Under the pieces are notes generated by a model, which did not search any database, was not told the origin of the DNA, and was given only the letters and a program-made list of their open reading frames with translations. Below, piece after piece: positions 43,998 to 53,091 of a DNA stretch of 64,000 bases. Each line of letters starts with the position of its first letter. Within the stretch, counting starts at the first letter, position 1. The DNA lies in contig NZ_NBYX01000008.1 in NCBI RefSeq assembly GCF_002099195.1, forward strand, positions 62,001 to 126,000. The letters are read 5' to 3'. The position numbers were made by a program, and so were the translations under genes. The stretch is from Burkholderia puraquae (lineage in GTDB: Bacteria; Pseudomonadota; Gammaproteobacteria; Burkholderiales; Burkholderiaceae).

Positions 43998-45422
43998 TCA
44001 CGCGTACCCCGTCGTCCCCTTCGTCTCCAGATACTCGACGAGGCCGAACTCCGCATACTCGCGGCCGTTGCCCGAGCGCTTGTAGCCGCCGAACGGGGCG
44101 GCCGGGTTCCACGGCGGGTAGTTGATGTGGACATTGCCGACCCGCAGCCGCGCCGCCACCCTGCGTGCGCGATCGAGATCCTTCGACTGCACGTAGGCCG
44201 CGAGCCCGTAGACCGAATCGTTCGCGAGCGCGACGGCCTCGTCCTCGGTGCGGTAGGTCATGATCGCGAGCACCGGCCCGAAGATCTCCTCGCGCGCGAT
44301 CGTCATGTCCGGCGTGACGTTCGAGAACACCGTCGGCCGCACGTAGAAGCCGTCAGCGAGCCCCTCTGGCCGCCCGGGGCCGCCGGCGACGAGCGTCGCG
44401 CCTTCTTCGATCCCGAGCCGGATGAAGTGCTGGATGCGGTCGAACTGCGTGCGGCTGACCACCGGCCCGATGCCGGCATCCGTCGAACGCGGATCGCCGA
44501 CGATCGTGCGTTCCGCTTCCCGGCGCGCGACCTGCTCGGCCAGCGCGAGATGGTCTGCATGCACGAGCATGCGCGTCGGCGCATTGCACGACTGGCCGCT
44601 GTTGCTGAAACAGCTGCGCACGCCGCGCGCGACCGCATCGTCGATGTCGGCGTCGGGCAGGATCAGGTTCGGGCTCTTGCTGCCGAGCTCCTGGTGCACG
44701 CGCTTCACCGTGTCGGCGGCCGCCTTCGCGACCTCGACGCCCGCGCGCGTCGACCCGGTGAACGACACCATGTCGACATCCGGATGCCACGACAGCGCGT
44801 CGCCCACTTCATGCCCGTAGCCGTGCACGAGGTTGAACACGCCGGGCGGCACGCCGGCTTCGTGCAGGATCTCGGCAAACAGGATCGCGCTGAACGGTGC
44901 GATCTCGCTCGGCTTGAGCACCATCGTGCAGCCGGCCGCGAGGGCCGGCGCGACCTTGCACACGATCTGGTTGATCGGCCAGTTCCACGGCGTGATCAAC
45001 GCGCACACGCCGATCGGTTCGTACGACACCAGCAGCGAATCGGTCTGCGTGCTGAAGCGGAACGACTGCAGCGCGCGGATCGTCTGCTCGAGGTGCGCGG
45101 TGCCGACCGCCGCCTGCATCGCGCGCGCGAATGCGATCGGCGCGCCCATCTCCTGGCTGATCGTCTGCGCGACCTCCTCGTAGCGGCGCTGGTAGATCTC
45201 GAGCACACGCAGCAGCAGCGCGACGCGCTCGCCCACGGGCCAGCGCGAATACGTGTCGAAGGCCTGCTTCGCCGCGCCGACCGCGCGGTCGATGTCGGCC
45301 GCACCGCCGATCCTGAGCTGCGCATACGGCCGCGCCGTGCTCGGGTCGATCACGTCGATCGACTTCGCATCGGCCGGATCGAGCCACTGGCCGTCGATAT
45401 AGGACTGTTGTGACGTTCGCAT
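43998..45422 (-). CDS. NAD(P)-dependent aldehyde dehydrogenase
   Basis: 474 residues from ATG 45422. The ALDH superfamily signature is full: NAD-binding ITPWNWPINQIVCKVAPALAAG, FTGSTRAG, general-base Glu in HQELGSKSPNL, catalytic Cys279 in SNSGQSCNAPTRM and the C-terminal GNVHINYPPWNPAAPFGGYKRSGNGREYAE. It oxidises an aldehyde to the acid in the cytoplasm. It is 30 bases downstream of an omega-aminotransferase, so the likely substrate is the semialdehyde made by that enzyme, for example from beta-alanine, GABA or a polyamine. Confidence 0.92.
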   Translation of the reverse strand: MRTSQQSYIDGQWLDPADAKSIDVIDPSTARPYAQLRIGGAADIDRAVGAAKQAFDTYSRWPVGERVALLLRVLEIYQRRYEEVAQTISQEMGAPIAFARAMQAAVGTAHLEQTIRALQSFRFSTQTDSLLVSYEPIGVCALITPWNWPINQIVCKVAPALAAGCTMVLKPSEIAPFSAILFAEILHEAGVPPGVFNLVHGYGHEVGDALSWHPDVDMVSFTGSTRAGVEVAKAAADTVKRVHQELGSKSPNLILPDADIDDAVARGVRSCFSNSGQSCNAPTRMLVHADHLALAEQVARREAERTIVGDPRSTDAGIGPVVSRTQFDRIQHFIRLGIEEGATLVAGGPGRPEGLADGFYVRPTVFSNVTPDMTIAREEIFGPVLAIMTYRTEDEAVALANDSVYGLAAYVQSKDLDRARRVAARLRVGNVHINYPPWNPAAPFGGYKRSGNGREYAEFGLVEYLETKGTTGYA

Positions 45423-45452
45423 CGAATGCTCCTGAAATGAAGGACGCCACGC

Positions 45453-46850
45453 TCAGCGCGTCGCACGCGCAAAGGTATCGACGAGGATGTCGCGGATCTG
45501 CGCGACGAACCACACGATCTCGTCGCGCGACATCACGAGCGGCGGCGAGAACTGCACGATCGGCGTGCCTTCATGATCGACGCCCGCGCGGCACAGCAGC
45601 CCCGCATCGAAGATCGCGGGCGCGAGCAGCGTCGACACGAACGCCTGCGCGCCGATGCCCGCTGCCCAGCGGCGCGCGGCCTTGTCGGTCACGAGTTCGA
45701 GCGAGTAGTGATAGCCGTCGCCGCGCACGTCGCCGACGCACGGCAGCTCGAGCAGGCCGTCGAGCGTCCGGCGGAACACCGCTTCGTTGCTGCGCACGTT
45801 CTCGAGCACGCCTTCGCGCTCCATGATCGCGAGGTTCGCGAGCGCGGCCGCGCATGCGACCGGGTGGCCGCCGTACGTCGCGCCGTGCAGGAACATCTGC
45901 TGCGGGCCGTCGAGCACGGTGTCGACGACCGCGTCGCTCGCGATCACGCCGCCCAGCGGCACGTAGCCCGACGCGATGCCTTTCGCGAACGTGATGATGT
46001 CCGGCTTCAGCCCGTAGCGCGCGGAGCCGAAATATTCGCCGAGCCGGCCGAACCCGCAGATCACCTCGTCCGCGACGAGCAGCACGCCGTGCCGGTCGCA
46101 GATGTCGCGCAGCCCGGCCGCGTAGCCGGCCGGCGGCGTCAGGCTGCCGCCCGCGTTCTGCAGCGGCTCGACGACGATCGCGGCGACGGTATCCGGCCCT
46201 TCCTGCACGATCAGCGATTCGATTTCGTCGAGCAGATGGCGCGTGAACTGCGCTTCCGTCTCGCCGGCCGGGCGGCCGTAGCGCTTCGTGTTGCCCACGT
46301 GCCGCACGCCCGACATCAGCGGCTCGAAATGCTTGCGGAAGTTCGTCATCCCGTTCAGCGCGAGCGCGCCGAACGACGTGCCGTGATACGCGACACGCCG
46401 CGCGATGAACTTGCGCCGCTGCGGCTCGCCGCGCGACTGGTGGTACTGGCGCACCAGCTTGATCGCCGATTCGTTCGACTCCGAGCCGCTCGATGTGAAG
46501 AACACGCGGTTCAGGCCCTCGGGCGCGAGCGCCGCGAGCTTGTGCGCGAGCTTGATCGCCGGCTCGTGGCCCGCCCCCCAGTTGGTCGCGAACGGCAGCC
46601 GCACCATCTGCTCGCGGATCGCGTCGCCGATTTCCGCGCCGTGGCTGTAGCCGATCTGCACGCAGTACAGCCCGGCCAGCGCATCGAAGTAGCGCTTGCC
46701 GCTGCGGTCGACGAGCCAGCAGCCTTCGCCGCGATCGAACACGGTCAGCGCGTGGTCGCGATACGCATCGGCATGCGTGAAATGCATCAGCAGGTGGCGC
46801 TTGCCGAGCGCCTGCAGGTCCGCATCGAGATTGACGTCAACAGCGTTCAT
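45453..46850 (-). CDS. Class III (omega) aminotransferase
   Basis: 465 residues from ATG 46850. PLP-dependent fold type I: FFTSSGSESNESAIKLVRQYH binds the phosphate, VAYHGTSFGALALNG follows, Asp in LLVADEVICGFGRLG contacts the pyridine N, and Lys in PDIITFAKGIASGYVPLGG is the PLP Schiff-base residue. The family transfers amino groups of beta-alanine, GABA, putrescine or amines to pyruvate. Flanked by an APC permease (upstream) and an ALDH (downstream) on the same strand, a classic amine-uptake, transamination, oxidation operon. Confidence 0.92.
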   Translation of the reverse strand: MNAVDVNLDADLQALGKRHLLMHFTHADAYRDHALTVFDRGEGCWLVDRSGKRYFDALAGLYCVQIGYSHGAEIGDAIREQMVRLPFATNWGAGHEPAIKLAHKLAALAPEGLNRVFFTSSGSESNESAIKLVRQYHQSRGEPQRRKFIARRVAYHGTSFGALALNGMTNFRKHFEPLMSGVRHVGNTKRYGRPAGETEAQFTRHLLDEIESLIVQEGPDTVAAIVVEPLQNAGGSLTPPAGYAAGLRDICDRHGVLLVADEVICGFGRLGEYFGSARYGLKPDIITFAKGIASGYVPLGGVIASDAVVDTVLDGPQQMFLHGATYGGHPVACAAALANLAIMEREGVLENVRSNEAVFRRTLDGLLELPCVGDVRGDGYHYSLELVTDKAARRWAAGIGAQAFVSTLLAPAIFDAGLLCRAGVDHEGTPIVQFSPPLVMSRDEIVWFVAQIRDILVDTFARATR

Positions 46851-46900
46851 GGGTCACTCCTCCTTCAGGGGTTCAAGTCCGGCGCAGCGCGACCGGTCAT

Positions 46901-48292
46901 TCAATTCATCGACAGCGTCGGCGCCGGGCGCGTGAAGCCGCGCGTCAGCCACACGAGCTGGCAGAGTCCGAGCACGAGCCAGCCGGTGCCGACGTAGAAC
47001 GTCTGGCGCGACAGTCCCGACCAGAGCCACACGTTCATCGCAAAGCCGAGCGCCGGCATCACGCCGAACGTGATCCAGCCCGCGAAACGGCGATGCTCGG
47101 GGCGGCACAGATAGCTGCGCATCACGCACAGGTTGACGATCGCGAACGCGACGAGTGCGCCGAAGCTGATCATCGTCGACGCGAGATCGAGCGTGATGAA
47201 CAGCGCGGACAGCGACACGACGCCGACCGCGAGCGTCGCACGCACCGGCGTGCGCAGCCGCGCATGCAGGTGGCCGAATACGCATTCGGGCAGCACCCGG
47301 TCGCGGCCCATCGCGAACAGCACGCGCGTCACGCTCGCCTGCCCGGCCATCGCGCTCGCGAAACAGCCGGCCACGTACACCGCGACGAAGAACGCCGACA
47401 GCGTGCCGCCGCCGATGCGCCGCATCAGCTCGAGGCTGGCCGAATCGAGATCCTTGAATGCGTGCCAGTCGGGAAACACCACTTGCCCGACATACGCAAT
47501 CAGCATGAACAGCACGCCGCTCGCCAGCGTGCAGAGCAGGATCGCGCGCGGCACCGTGCGCTTCGGCTCGCGCGTTTCCTCCGACAGCGTGGTGACCGCA
47601 TCGAAGCCGAGGAACGACAGGCACAGGATCGCGGACCCGGCGAAGATCGCGCGTGCATCGCCCGACGACGGCAGCGCGACGGCCATCGACAGCCCTTCGC
47701 CGGCCGCGACGCGCGCCGATGCGACGACGAAGATCGCGATGAACACGAGCTGGCTCGCGATCAGGATCAGGTTCACGCGATTGACGAGCCGGATGCCGAC
47801 GATGTTCAGCCCGGTAATCAGCGCGATGCTGCCGACGATCCACACGCTGGCCGGTACCGCCGGAAAAATCTGCTTCATGTAGATGCCGATCGCGAGGTAG
47901 CTGATCATCGGGATGAACAGGTAGTCCATCAGCAATGCCCAGCCGACCATGAAGCCGGCCGACGTGCCGAAGTTGCGGCTCGCGAACGTATAGGCGGACC
48001 CGGCGCTCGGCATCAGCCGCGCCATGTGGCCATAGCTGCGCGCGGTGAACAGCATCGCGACCAGCGTGACCGCATACGCGGCCGTCAGGTGCCCGTTCGT
48101 CTCGCTAGAGACGAGCCCGTAGGTCGTGAATACCGTCATCGGCAGCATGTACGCGAGGCCGAAGATCACGAGCGTCGCGAGTCCGAGCGGGTGCGGCTTG
48201 CGGCGTTCGTCCGCATCGTTGCGCATCGCGTGCGTCCCGAAGTCATGCGTCGCGGCGGCCGATGCGTATCGACCTGGGCTGTCGTTGTCCAT
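46901..48292 (-). CDS. APC superfamily amino acid/amine permease
   Basis: 463 residues from ATG 48292; ATG 48226 would remove a non-hydrophobic N-terminus and is a possible alternative. Twelve hydrophobic segments; the first holds GLATLVIFGLAYMLPMTVFTTYGLV and the third SYGHMARLMPSAGSAYTFASR, both typical of APC permeases, with FLGFDAVTTLSEETREPKRTVPRAI in the middle. It is an inner-membrane importer, and as first gene of the leftward operon with the aminotransferase and ALDH it probably brings in their amine substrate. Confidence 0.88.
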   Translation of the reverse strand: MDNDSPGRYASAAATHDFGTHAMRNDADERRKPHPLGLATLVIFGLAYMLPMTVFTTYGLVSSETNGHLTAAYAVTLVAMLFTARSYGHMARLMPSAGSAYTFASRNFGTSAGFMVGWALLMDYLFIPMISYLAIGIYMKQIFPAVPASVWIVGSIALITGLNIVGIRLVNRVNLILIASQLVFIAIFVVASARVAAGEGLSMAVALPSSGDARAIFAGSAILCLSFLGFDAVTTLSEETREPKRTVPRAILLCTLASGVLFMLIAYVGQVVFPDWHAFKDLDSASLELMRRIGGGTLSAFFVAVYVAGCFASAMAGQASVTRVLFAMGRDRVLPECVFGHLHARLRTPVRATLAVGVVSLSALFITLDLASTMISFGALVAFAIVNLCVMRSYLCRPEHRRFAGWITFGVMPALGFAMNVWLWSGLSRQTFYVGTGWLVLGLCQLVWLTRGFTRPAPTLSMN

Positions 48293-48543
48293 GCTGTCCT
48301 CACGTGGGTGGCGTTCACGGCTTCAACACTCGTTCGCCCGGCACGGCCGGCGGCGCACGACTCGGAGAAAGTGTGGTGCGCCAAAAATTCGGCCACGAAT
48401 GAGAAAAGCGGACGTAATCAGGGGATATTTCCGGACACATCGCCGCACGTCGCGCCGGCGATTCATGCATGGTGCTGTGCCGCACTGGCGTTTTGCGGAC
48501 ATTCCGGCTATGTTCTACGCGACCCAGTCGCCCCGTCAGCATC

Positions 48544-49638
48544 ATGGACAGCCGTTCCCATCGAAACCAGAGCCGGGCCGAGCGCAGCCTGCGTTCGTCG
48601 CTCGGCCTCGCGCGTCCGGCCGGACGCCAGGAGGACATTCCCGCCACCGTCCACGCGATCGCGGTCGCGCTGGACGAGTGCCGCGTACGGCATATCGACG
48701 GTGCCGCGCTGCTCGAAGGCACGGGGCTCGGCGCGGACGAAGTCGCGTCGCCGAACCTGCACGTGAATCGCGGCCAGGAGCAGCGCTGCTTCCGCAACCT
48801 GCTGCAGTGCAGCGGCGTGCCGTCGATCGGGCTGTCGATCGGTGCACGGCTGCACGTGTCGACGCTCGGCCTCGCCGGCTACGCGATGCTGATCAGCGGC
48901 TCGGTGATGCAGGCATTCCGGTGCATGGGGCAGTTTCCGCTGTTCATGGGGCTGTATTTCGACGTGCGTATCGATGCGCACGCGGGCGGCATGAGCGTGA
49001 CGATCCGCCGCTACAACGGCGAGCCCGATCTCGAGGTGTTCCAGGTCGACATGTGCCTGTCGAGCCTGCGCCTGATCGTGTCCGATCTCGTCGGCAAGCC
49101 GGTCTGGCCCGAGCAGGTGCAGCTCGCGCGCCGCACGCCGCGCAATGCGGCCGACTACGCGCGCCACTTCGGCTGCAAGATCGCGTTCAATGCGGGCGAC
49201 AACCGGCTCGTGTTCACGTCGGTGAACGGCACGGAGATGCCGCTTCTCGCGAACGAAGTCAGCTTCAATGCACTGCACGGCCAGTGCGAGGCGCTCGAAC
49301 GGCAGTGGGCCGCGTCGGTCGGCACGCGCTTCGCCGATCGCGCGAAGGAGCTGATGGCACGCGACCTCACTCGTTTCAAGTCGATGACGTCGCTCGCGAG
49401 CGCGCTGCACCTGACGGAGCGCACGCTGCGCCGGCGGCTCGACAAGGACGGCCTCACGTTCCAGTCGCTGCTCGACGACGTGCGCCGCGACGAAGCGGTG
49501 CGGATGCTCGACGACCCTGAGTTGACGGTCGCGGCGATCGCGGAACGTCTCGGCTACAGCGAGCCGCGCAGCTTCCGTCATGCATATCGGCGCTGGACCG
49601 GGCGCACGCCGCGCGCCGGTGCGGATCCCGACGCGTAA
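48544..49638 (+). CDS. AraC family regulator
   Basis: 364 residues from ATG 48544; an upstream ATG at 48469 is without a site. The N-terminal two-thirds is the arabinose-binding-like sensor of the OruR/ArgR-type AraC group (RCFRNLLQCSGVPSIGLSIGARLHVSTLGLAGYAMLIS). The C-terminal double helix-turn-helix is complete: SLASALHLTERTLRRRLDKDGLTFQSLLDDVRRDEAVRMLDDPELTVAAIAERLGYSEPRSFRHAYRRWTG, shown here as one domain at about residues 285-355. It is divergent from the APC permease operon (250 bases between) and is likely its activator. Confidence 0.9.
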   Translation: MDSRSHRNQSRAERSLRSSLGLARPAGRQEDIPATVHAIAVALDECRVRHIDGAALLEGTGLGADEVASPNLHVNRGQEQRCFRNLLQCSGVPSIGLSIGARLHVSTLGLAGYAMLISGSVMQAFRCMGQFPLFMGLYFDVRIDAHAGGMSVTIRRYNGEPDLEVFQVDMCLSSLRLIVSDLVGKPVWPEQVQLARRTPRNAADYARHFGCKIAFNAGDNRLVFTSVNGTEMPLLANEVSFNALHGQCEALERQWAASVGTRFADRAKELMARDLTRFKSMTSLASALHLTERTLRRRLDKDGLTFQSLLDDVRRDEAVRMLDDPELTVAAIAERLGYSEPRSFRHAYRRWTGRTPRAGADPDA

Positions 49639-49970
49639 AGCGCAATGGACGACCGTTTAAAAGGCCTGCAGCAAAAGTTTTCCCGACGAACGATGGCAAG
49701 CCGGTTTCAATACCGGCACCAGGGCTTTCGGCACACGTCATTCATTACCGGCGCCTAAATGGTGTCGCGCTGGACATGGCGGCAGTCATCCGAATCGACT
49801 CGCGTAAAATGCCCGCAGCAATCGAGCATCGAGCCGAGCGGGCCACGCCTCCATTCCACTCGCACCGGCGCAACGCGAACAAGACGACACGAACAAGACC
49901 TGCGGCATCCGCAAACGGCGCCGCCCCGACCGGGCGAGCGCCGCGCCGATCGCCCGCCGACGACGCCTCC
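49639..49970. other. 332-base intergenic region with a candidate promoter
   Basis: Between the AraC gene and the hydrolase-PEP synthase fusion. TAAAAT at 49805-49810 could be the -10 element of the fusion gene; the -35 is weak. An open frame continues upstream from 49971 to 49776 but is Arg/Ala-rich and not hydrolase-like, so it is taken as untranslated. Confidence 0.35.
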
Positions 49971-52406
49971 ATGAGCAAACCGATCCTGTACCTCCTCGCC
50001 GGCAACGGCAGCGCGGCCGACTGGTGGGACGATGCACTGCCCCACTTCCGGCATTACCGGCCCGTGCCGCTGGAACTGCCGGGCTTCGGCGACAATCCCG
50101 CGCCGCCCTGCGAAGACCTCGCCGCGTATGCGCAAGCGCTGCTCGACACGACCGAACCGGGCCACGCGATCATGGCGGTCGGCGTGAACGCGCTGCTGGT
50201 ACTGCACGCATTGCAGCGGCGGCCCGGCCATTTCAGCCGCAGCGTGCTGCTCGCGCCCGTCGGTGCATTTCTGTGGGAACGGCGCCTGCCGAAGCTGATG
50301 GCGCCGAAGCCACTGCGCAAGACCATCCACTGGCTCCTCGCGCACTACCCGACGCTGTTCGCCCGCAAGTTCTCGAACCTGACCTGGACGCGCGCGCAGT
50401 ACCGCCGCATGGGTGCCGGCTATGCGCGCTGCCGCGCGTTCCTGCCGCACTGGGATCTCGTGCGCGCCGATACCGCGCTGCCGCTGCTCGAGTGGGTCAC
50501 CGATCGCATCGAACTCGTGTGGGGCGACCAGGACAACGTGCTCGGCGTGCGCCAGGCCGCCGCGTGGTCGGCCATCCTCGCGCGTGCCGACCTGAGCGTC
50601 ACGCTGCAGGCCGGCTGGGGACACTATCCGTGGATCGACGCGCCGGCGGCATTCGTGCAATGGCTCGAAGCGGGCGACGCCGGCTTCGTCGCGCACACCA
50701 AGGGCGGGCGCCTGGCGCTGGCCACGATGGCCGGCCTGCCCGTGCCGCCCGCGCTGTCGCTGACCCGCGCCGACGATCCGCGCCTGCCCGGCTTTCTCGC
50801 GAGCCAGCCCGACGCCGAGTGGGCGATCCGCTCGTCGAGCCACGGCGAAGACCAGGCCGATGCGGCCAATGCCGGCCTGCACACCACGTTCCTGCGCGTA
50901 CCGGCACCGCAGGCGGCCGCGCGTGTGGCCGAACTGCTCGACGGCGGCCTCGAGGAAACGGTCGTGCAACGCTTCATCACGCCCGTGCTGTCGGGCATCG
51001 CGTTCGTGCGGCATCTCGCGGTTGAGGTCGAGTGGGTCGAAGGCCACCTCGAAACGCTCGCCGACGGGCAGGCCAGCCCGCAACGCGCGATCCTGTCGCG
51101 GCTCGGCGAGCCCTGGCAGCGCGGCACGTTCCCGACCGTGCACGGCCTGAGCGCGGCACAGCTGTGGGCCTTCCTGCAACGCGTGCTGCGGGCGTTCCAC
51201 TACGTGCCGGGCGACGTCGAATGGGCATGGGACGGCAAGCTGCTATGGCTGCTGCAGTACCGCCCGATCAGCAGCTACGGCTGGCACCGGCACCTGACCG
51301 CCGCGAACATCGCCGAGATCCTGCCGCCGCAGCCGAGCCGGCTGGTCGAGTACGCGCAACGGCGCGCGGCCGGCAGCATCCCGGCCGTCATGGCGCGCTG
51401 GGATGCACGTGTCCTGCAGGATAACGAACCATTCACCGCGCTCTATGGCGGTGCGTCGTACATCAACAACGACCTGTTCCTCGCCCGCCTTGCCGACTGG
51501 GGCGTGTCGGCCGGCAACTACCGCGGCGAGATCGGCGGTGCGACACCGCCGCTGCGCTGGCGCCCGCTGCGGCTGCTGCGTTCGCTGCCGGTGTTCTGGC
51601 GCATGCTGCGCGTCGCGCGCGGGCATCTGCCGACGCTCGAGCGCGGCCTGCAGCGCTTCGACCGGGAACTCGCAACGCTCGTCGAACGACGCGCCGACGG
51701 CCAGCAGCTGGCCGACTGGTTCACGCGCTTCTACGTGTTCGTGGTGCAAGGCAACCTGTGCATCGCGTCGTCGCTGGCCAGCAGCGGCGGCGCACTGTGG
51801 GGCCGTCCGCCGACCGCGTACGGCCAACTCGACGACAGCCCGCATCGCCTGCCGTGGGAAACCGATCCGGGCACCCCACGGCCCGCGCCCACCAGCCTGC
51901 CGCTGCAGGCGTTTCCCGCCTGGCCGCTGCCGGTCCGCGTGCTCCACGCGCTCGGCGCACCCGGCATGCGCGGCTGGTATCTGCAGGTACGCGAGTGGTA
52001 TCGCGACAACCTGATGCGCGTGTTCTTCCGCCTGCATCATGCGATGCCGGCCGCCGACCGCGACGCGTGGTTCGCACCCCATCCCGATCGCCGCGAACGC
52101 AACGGCAGCTTCTGGCAGGACGGCAGCGAAGGCACCGACGAGGCCGCCGGCTTCATGATCTACCCGGGCCACACGCAGGGCGTGCTCGGCCACGACATCC
52201 TGCTGGAAGACACGCTCGACCCGGGCCGGCACGCGCAGTACCACGCCGCGCGCGCCGTGATCGCTCGGATGGGCGGCCGGCTGTCGCACGGTGCGACGCT
52301 GCTGCGCGAACTGCGCAAGCCGTCGGCCGTGCTGCCGCGCGTCGATGCGGCGTGGATCGGGCGCGAGGTGCGGCTCAGCGACGGCCGGCTGACGCTGGTC
52401 GAATGA
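49971..52406 (+). CDS. Fusion: degenerate alpha/beta hydrolase + PEP synthase/PPDK-like ATP-grasp and swivelling domain
   Basis: 811 residues from ATG 49971. Residues 1-235 follow the alpha/beta-hydrolase fold (LLAGNGSAADWWDDALPHF, acid in WGDQDN at 186-188, His218 in GWGHYPWIDAP), but the nucleophile elbow reads VGVNALL with Asn73 where Ser is expected. Residues 240-480 match the PEP synthase/pyruvate phosphate dikinase nucleotide-binding part: KGGRLALATMAGLPVPPALSLT, IRSSSHGEDQADAANAGLHTTFL and the closing LLWLLQYRP. Residues 480-740 are unassigned. The C-terminus ends in the swivelling phosphohistidine domain, GGRLSHGATLLRELRKPSAV, with His773. It may phosphorylate a small molecule through a phosphohistidine, as rifampin phosphotransferase does. 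No partner gene is adjacent. Confidence 0.75.
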   Translation: MSKPILYLLAGNGSAADWWDDALPHFRHYRPVPLELPGFGDNPAPPCEDLAAYAQALLDTTEPGHAIMAVGVNALLVLHALQRRPGHFSRSVLLAPVGAFLWERRLPKLMAPKPLRKTIHWLLAHYPTLFARKFSNLTWTRAQYRRMGAGYARCRAFLPHWDLVRADTALPLLEWVTDRIELVWGDQDNVLGVRQAAAWSAILARADLSVTLQAGWGHYPWIDAPAAFVQWLEAGDAGFVAHTKGGRLALATMAGLPVPPALSLTRADDPRLPGFLASQPDAEWAIRSSSHGEDQADAANAGLHTTFLRVPAPQAAARVAELLDGGLEETVVQRFITPVLSGIAFVRHLAVEVEWVEGHLETLADGQASPQRAILSRLGEPWQRGTFPTVHGLSAAQLWAFLQRVLRAFHYVPGDVEWAWDGKLLWLLQYRPISSYGWHRHLTAANIAEILPPQPSRLVEYAQRRAAGSIPAVMARWDARVLQDNEPFTALYGGASYINNDLFLARLADWGVSAGNYRGEIGGATPPLRWRPLRLLRSLPVFWRMLRVARGHLPTLERGLQRFDRELATLVERRADGQQLADWFTRFYVFVVQGNLCIASSLASSGGALWGRPPTAYGQLDDSPHRLPWETDPGTPRPAPTSLPLQAFPAWPLPVRVLHALGAPGMRGWYLQVREWYRDNLMRVFFRLHHAMPAADRDAWFAPHPDRRERNGSFWQDGSEGTDEAAGFMIYPGHTQGVLGHDILLEDTLDPGRHAQYHAARAVIARMGGRLSHGATLLRELRKPSAVLPRVDAAWIGREVRLSDGRLTLVE

Positions 52407-52440
52407 CCGCGGCGCGGTTGCCGCGTGCCTGAGCCGGCAC

Positions 52441-52815
52441 TCAGCGCACCGGCGTGCGGACTTTCCCGTCGACCTTCAACGTGCGCCGGTCGTGCGCGGC
52501 TTCGTATTCGACCGTCTGCGCGGGCGTGACGGCGCCGTACGAACGGCCATTCACATAAACGGTGCCGTCCCGCAGTTCGACCCGGTCGCCGTTAACGGTC
52601 GCGGCGGCACGTTCGCCCTGCAGCACCGCGCCCGAGCAACCGGCGGTCGAAAAGCTGCGGACCGACGTGCCCGGCATCGCGGCGATCCCGCCCCGATCCG
52701 CCGCCTGCGCCGCGCTGCAGGGCGGCGCGTCCATGCTGCCGGCAGCATGGGCCGCGCCGGCGCTGATGCCGCATCCGGCAAGCAACGCAATCGTCATCGG
52801 CTTCAGATGGTTCAT
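52441..52815 (-). CDS. Small exported protein of unknown function
   Basis: 124 residues from ATG 52815, with GGAG nine bases upstream. The N-terminus is a signal sequence that could be cut as a lipoprotein (LAGC, Cys15) or after AHA at about residue 24. The mature part has Cys pairs and a C-terminal beta-rich region, RVELRDGTVYVNGRSYGAVTPAQTVEYEAAHDRRTLKVDGKVR. No family recognised; it is likely periplasmic. Convergent with the fusion gene and divergent from the MarR-GNAT gene. Confidence 0.6.
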   Translation of the reverse strand: MNHLKPMTIALLAGCGISAGAAHAAGSMDAPPCSAAQAADRGGIAAMPGTSVRSFSTAGCSGAVLQGERAAATVNGDRVELRDGTVYVNGRSYGAVTPAQTVEYEAAHDRRTLKVDGKVRTPVR

Positions 52816-53030
52816 GGTGCGCTCCGTTGTCCGCTGCCGCGGATCGATGACCGGGCGACACCCGTGCTCGCATTGCAGGCCGTCCGGAGGCTCCCAGTAT
52901 GCGTCCGGTTCGCGGCACTCCGCCATTCGCGCCAGTACCACTCACGGCCCGCCCCTGCCCCCTCGATCCGCACCGACACCGGCCGCCGGCAGCGCCTCCC
53001 CGGCGCAACCAGTCCGCATGAAGATTCACC

Positions 53031-53059
53031 TTGATCGAGTTGCGACTCGCAACTATTAT
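53031..53059 (+). promoter_or_regulatory. Promoter of the MarR-GNAT gene, spacer filled by an operator
   Basis: TTGATC (53031-53036) and TATTAT (53054-53059) with an ideal 17-base spacer. The spacer contains the 15-base palindrome at 53039-53053, so repressor binding would block the polymerase directly. Confidence 0.7.
53039..53053. promoter_or_regulatory. MarR operator candidate, box 1
   Basis: GTTGCGACTCGCAAC is a perfect palindrome with one central base, lying between the -35 and -10 elements. A second, slightly degenerate copy follows 23 bases on. Confidence 0.7.
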
Positions 53060-53061
53060 TG

Positions 53062-53076
53062 ATTGCGATCCGCAAC
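53062..53076. promoter_or_regulatory. MarR operator candidate, box 2
   Basis: ATTGCGATCCGCAAC matches box 1 in 12 of 15 positions and covers the expected transcription start at about 53066. Centre-to-centre distance to box 1 is 23 bases, about two helix turns. Confidence 0.6.
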
Positions 53077-53091
53077 CTTTCCGGACCCACC

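Noticed and set aside
49776-49970. 65-residue N-terminal extension of the hydrolase-PEP synthase fusion
   Set aside because: Arg/Ala-rich, crosses the likely promoter and does not resemble the hydrolase fold.
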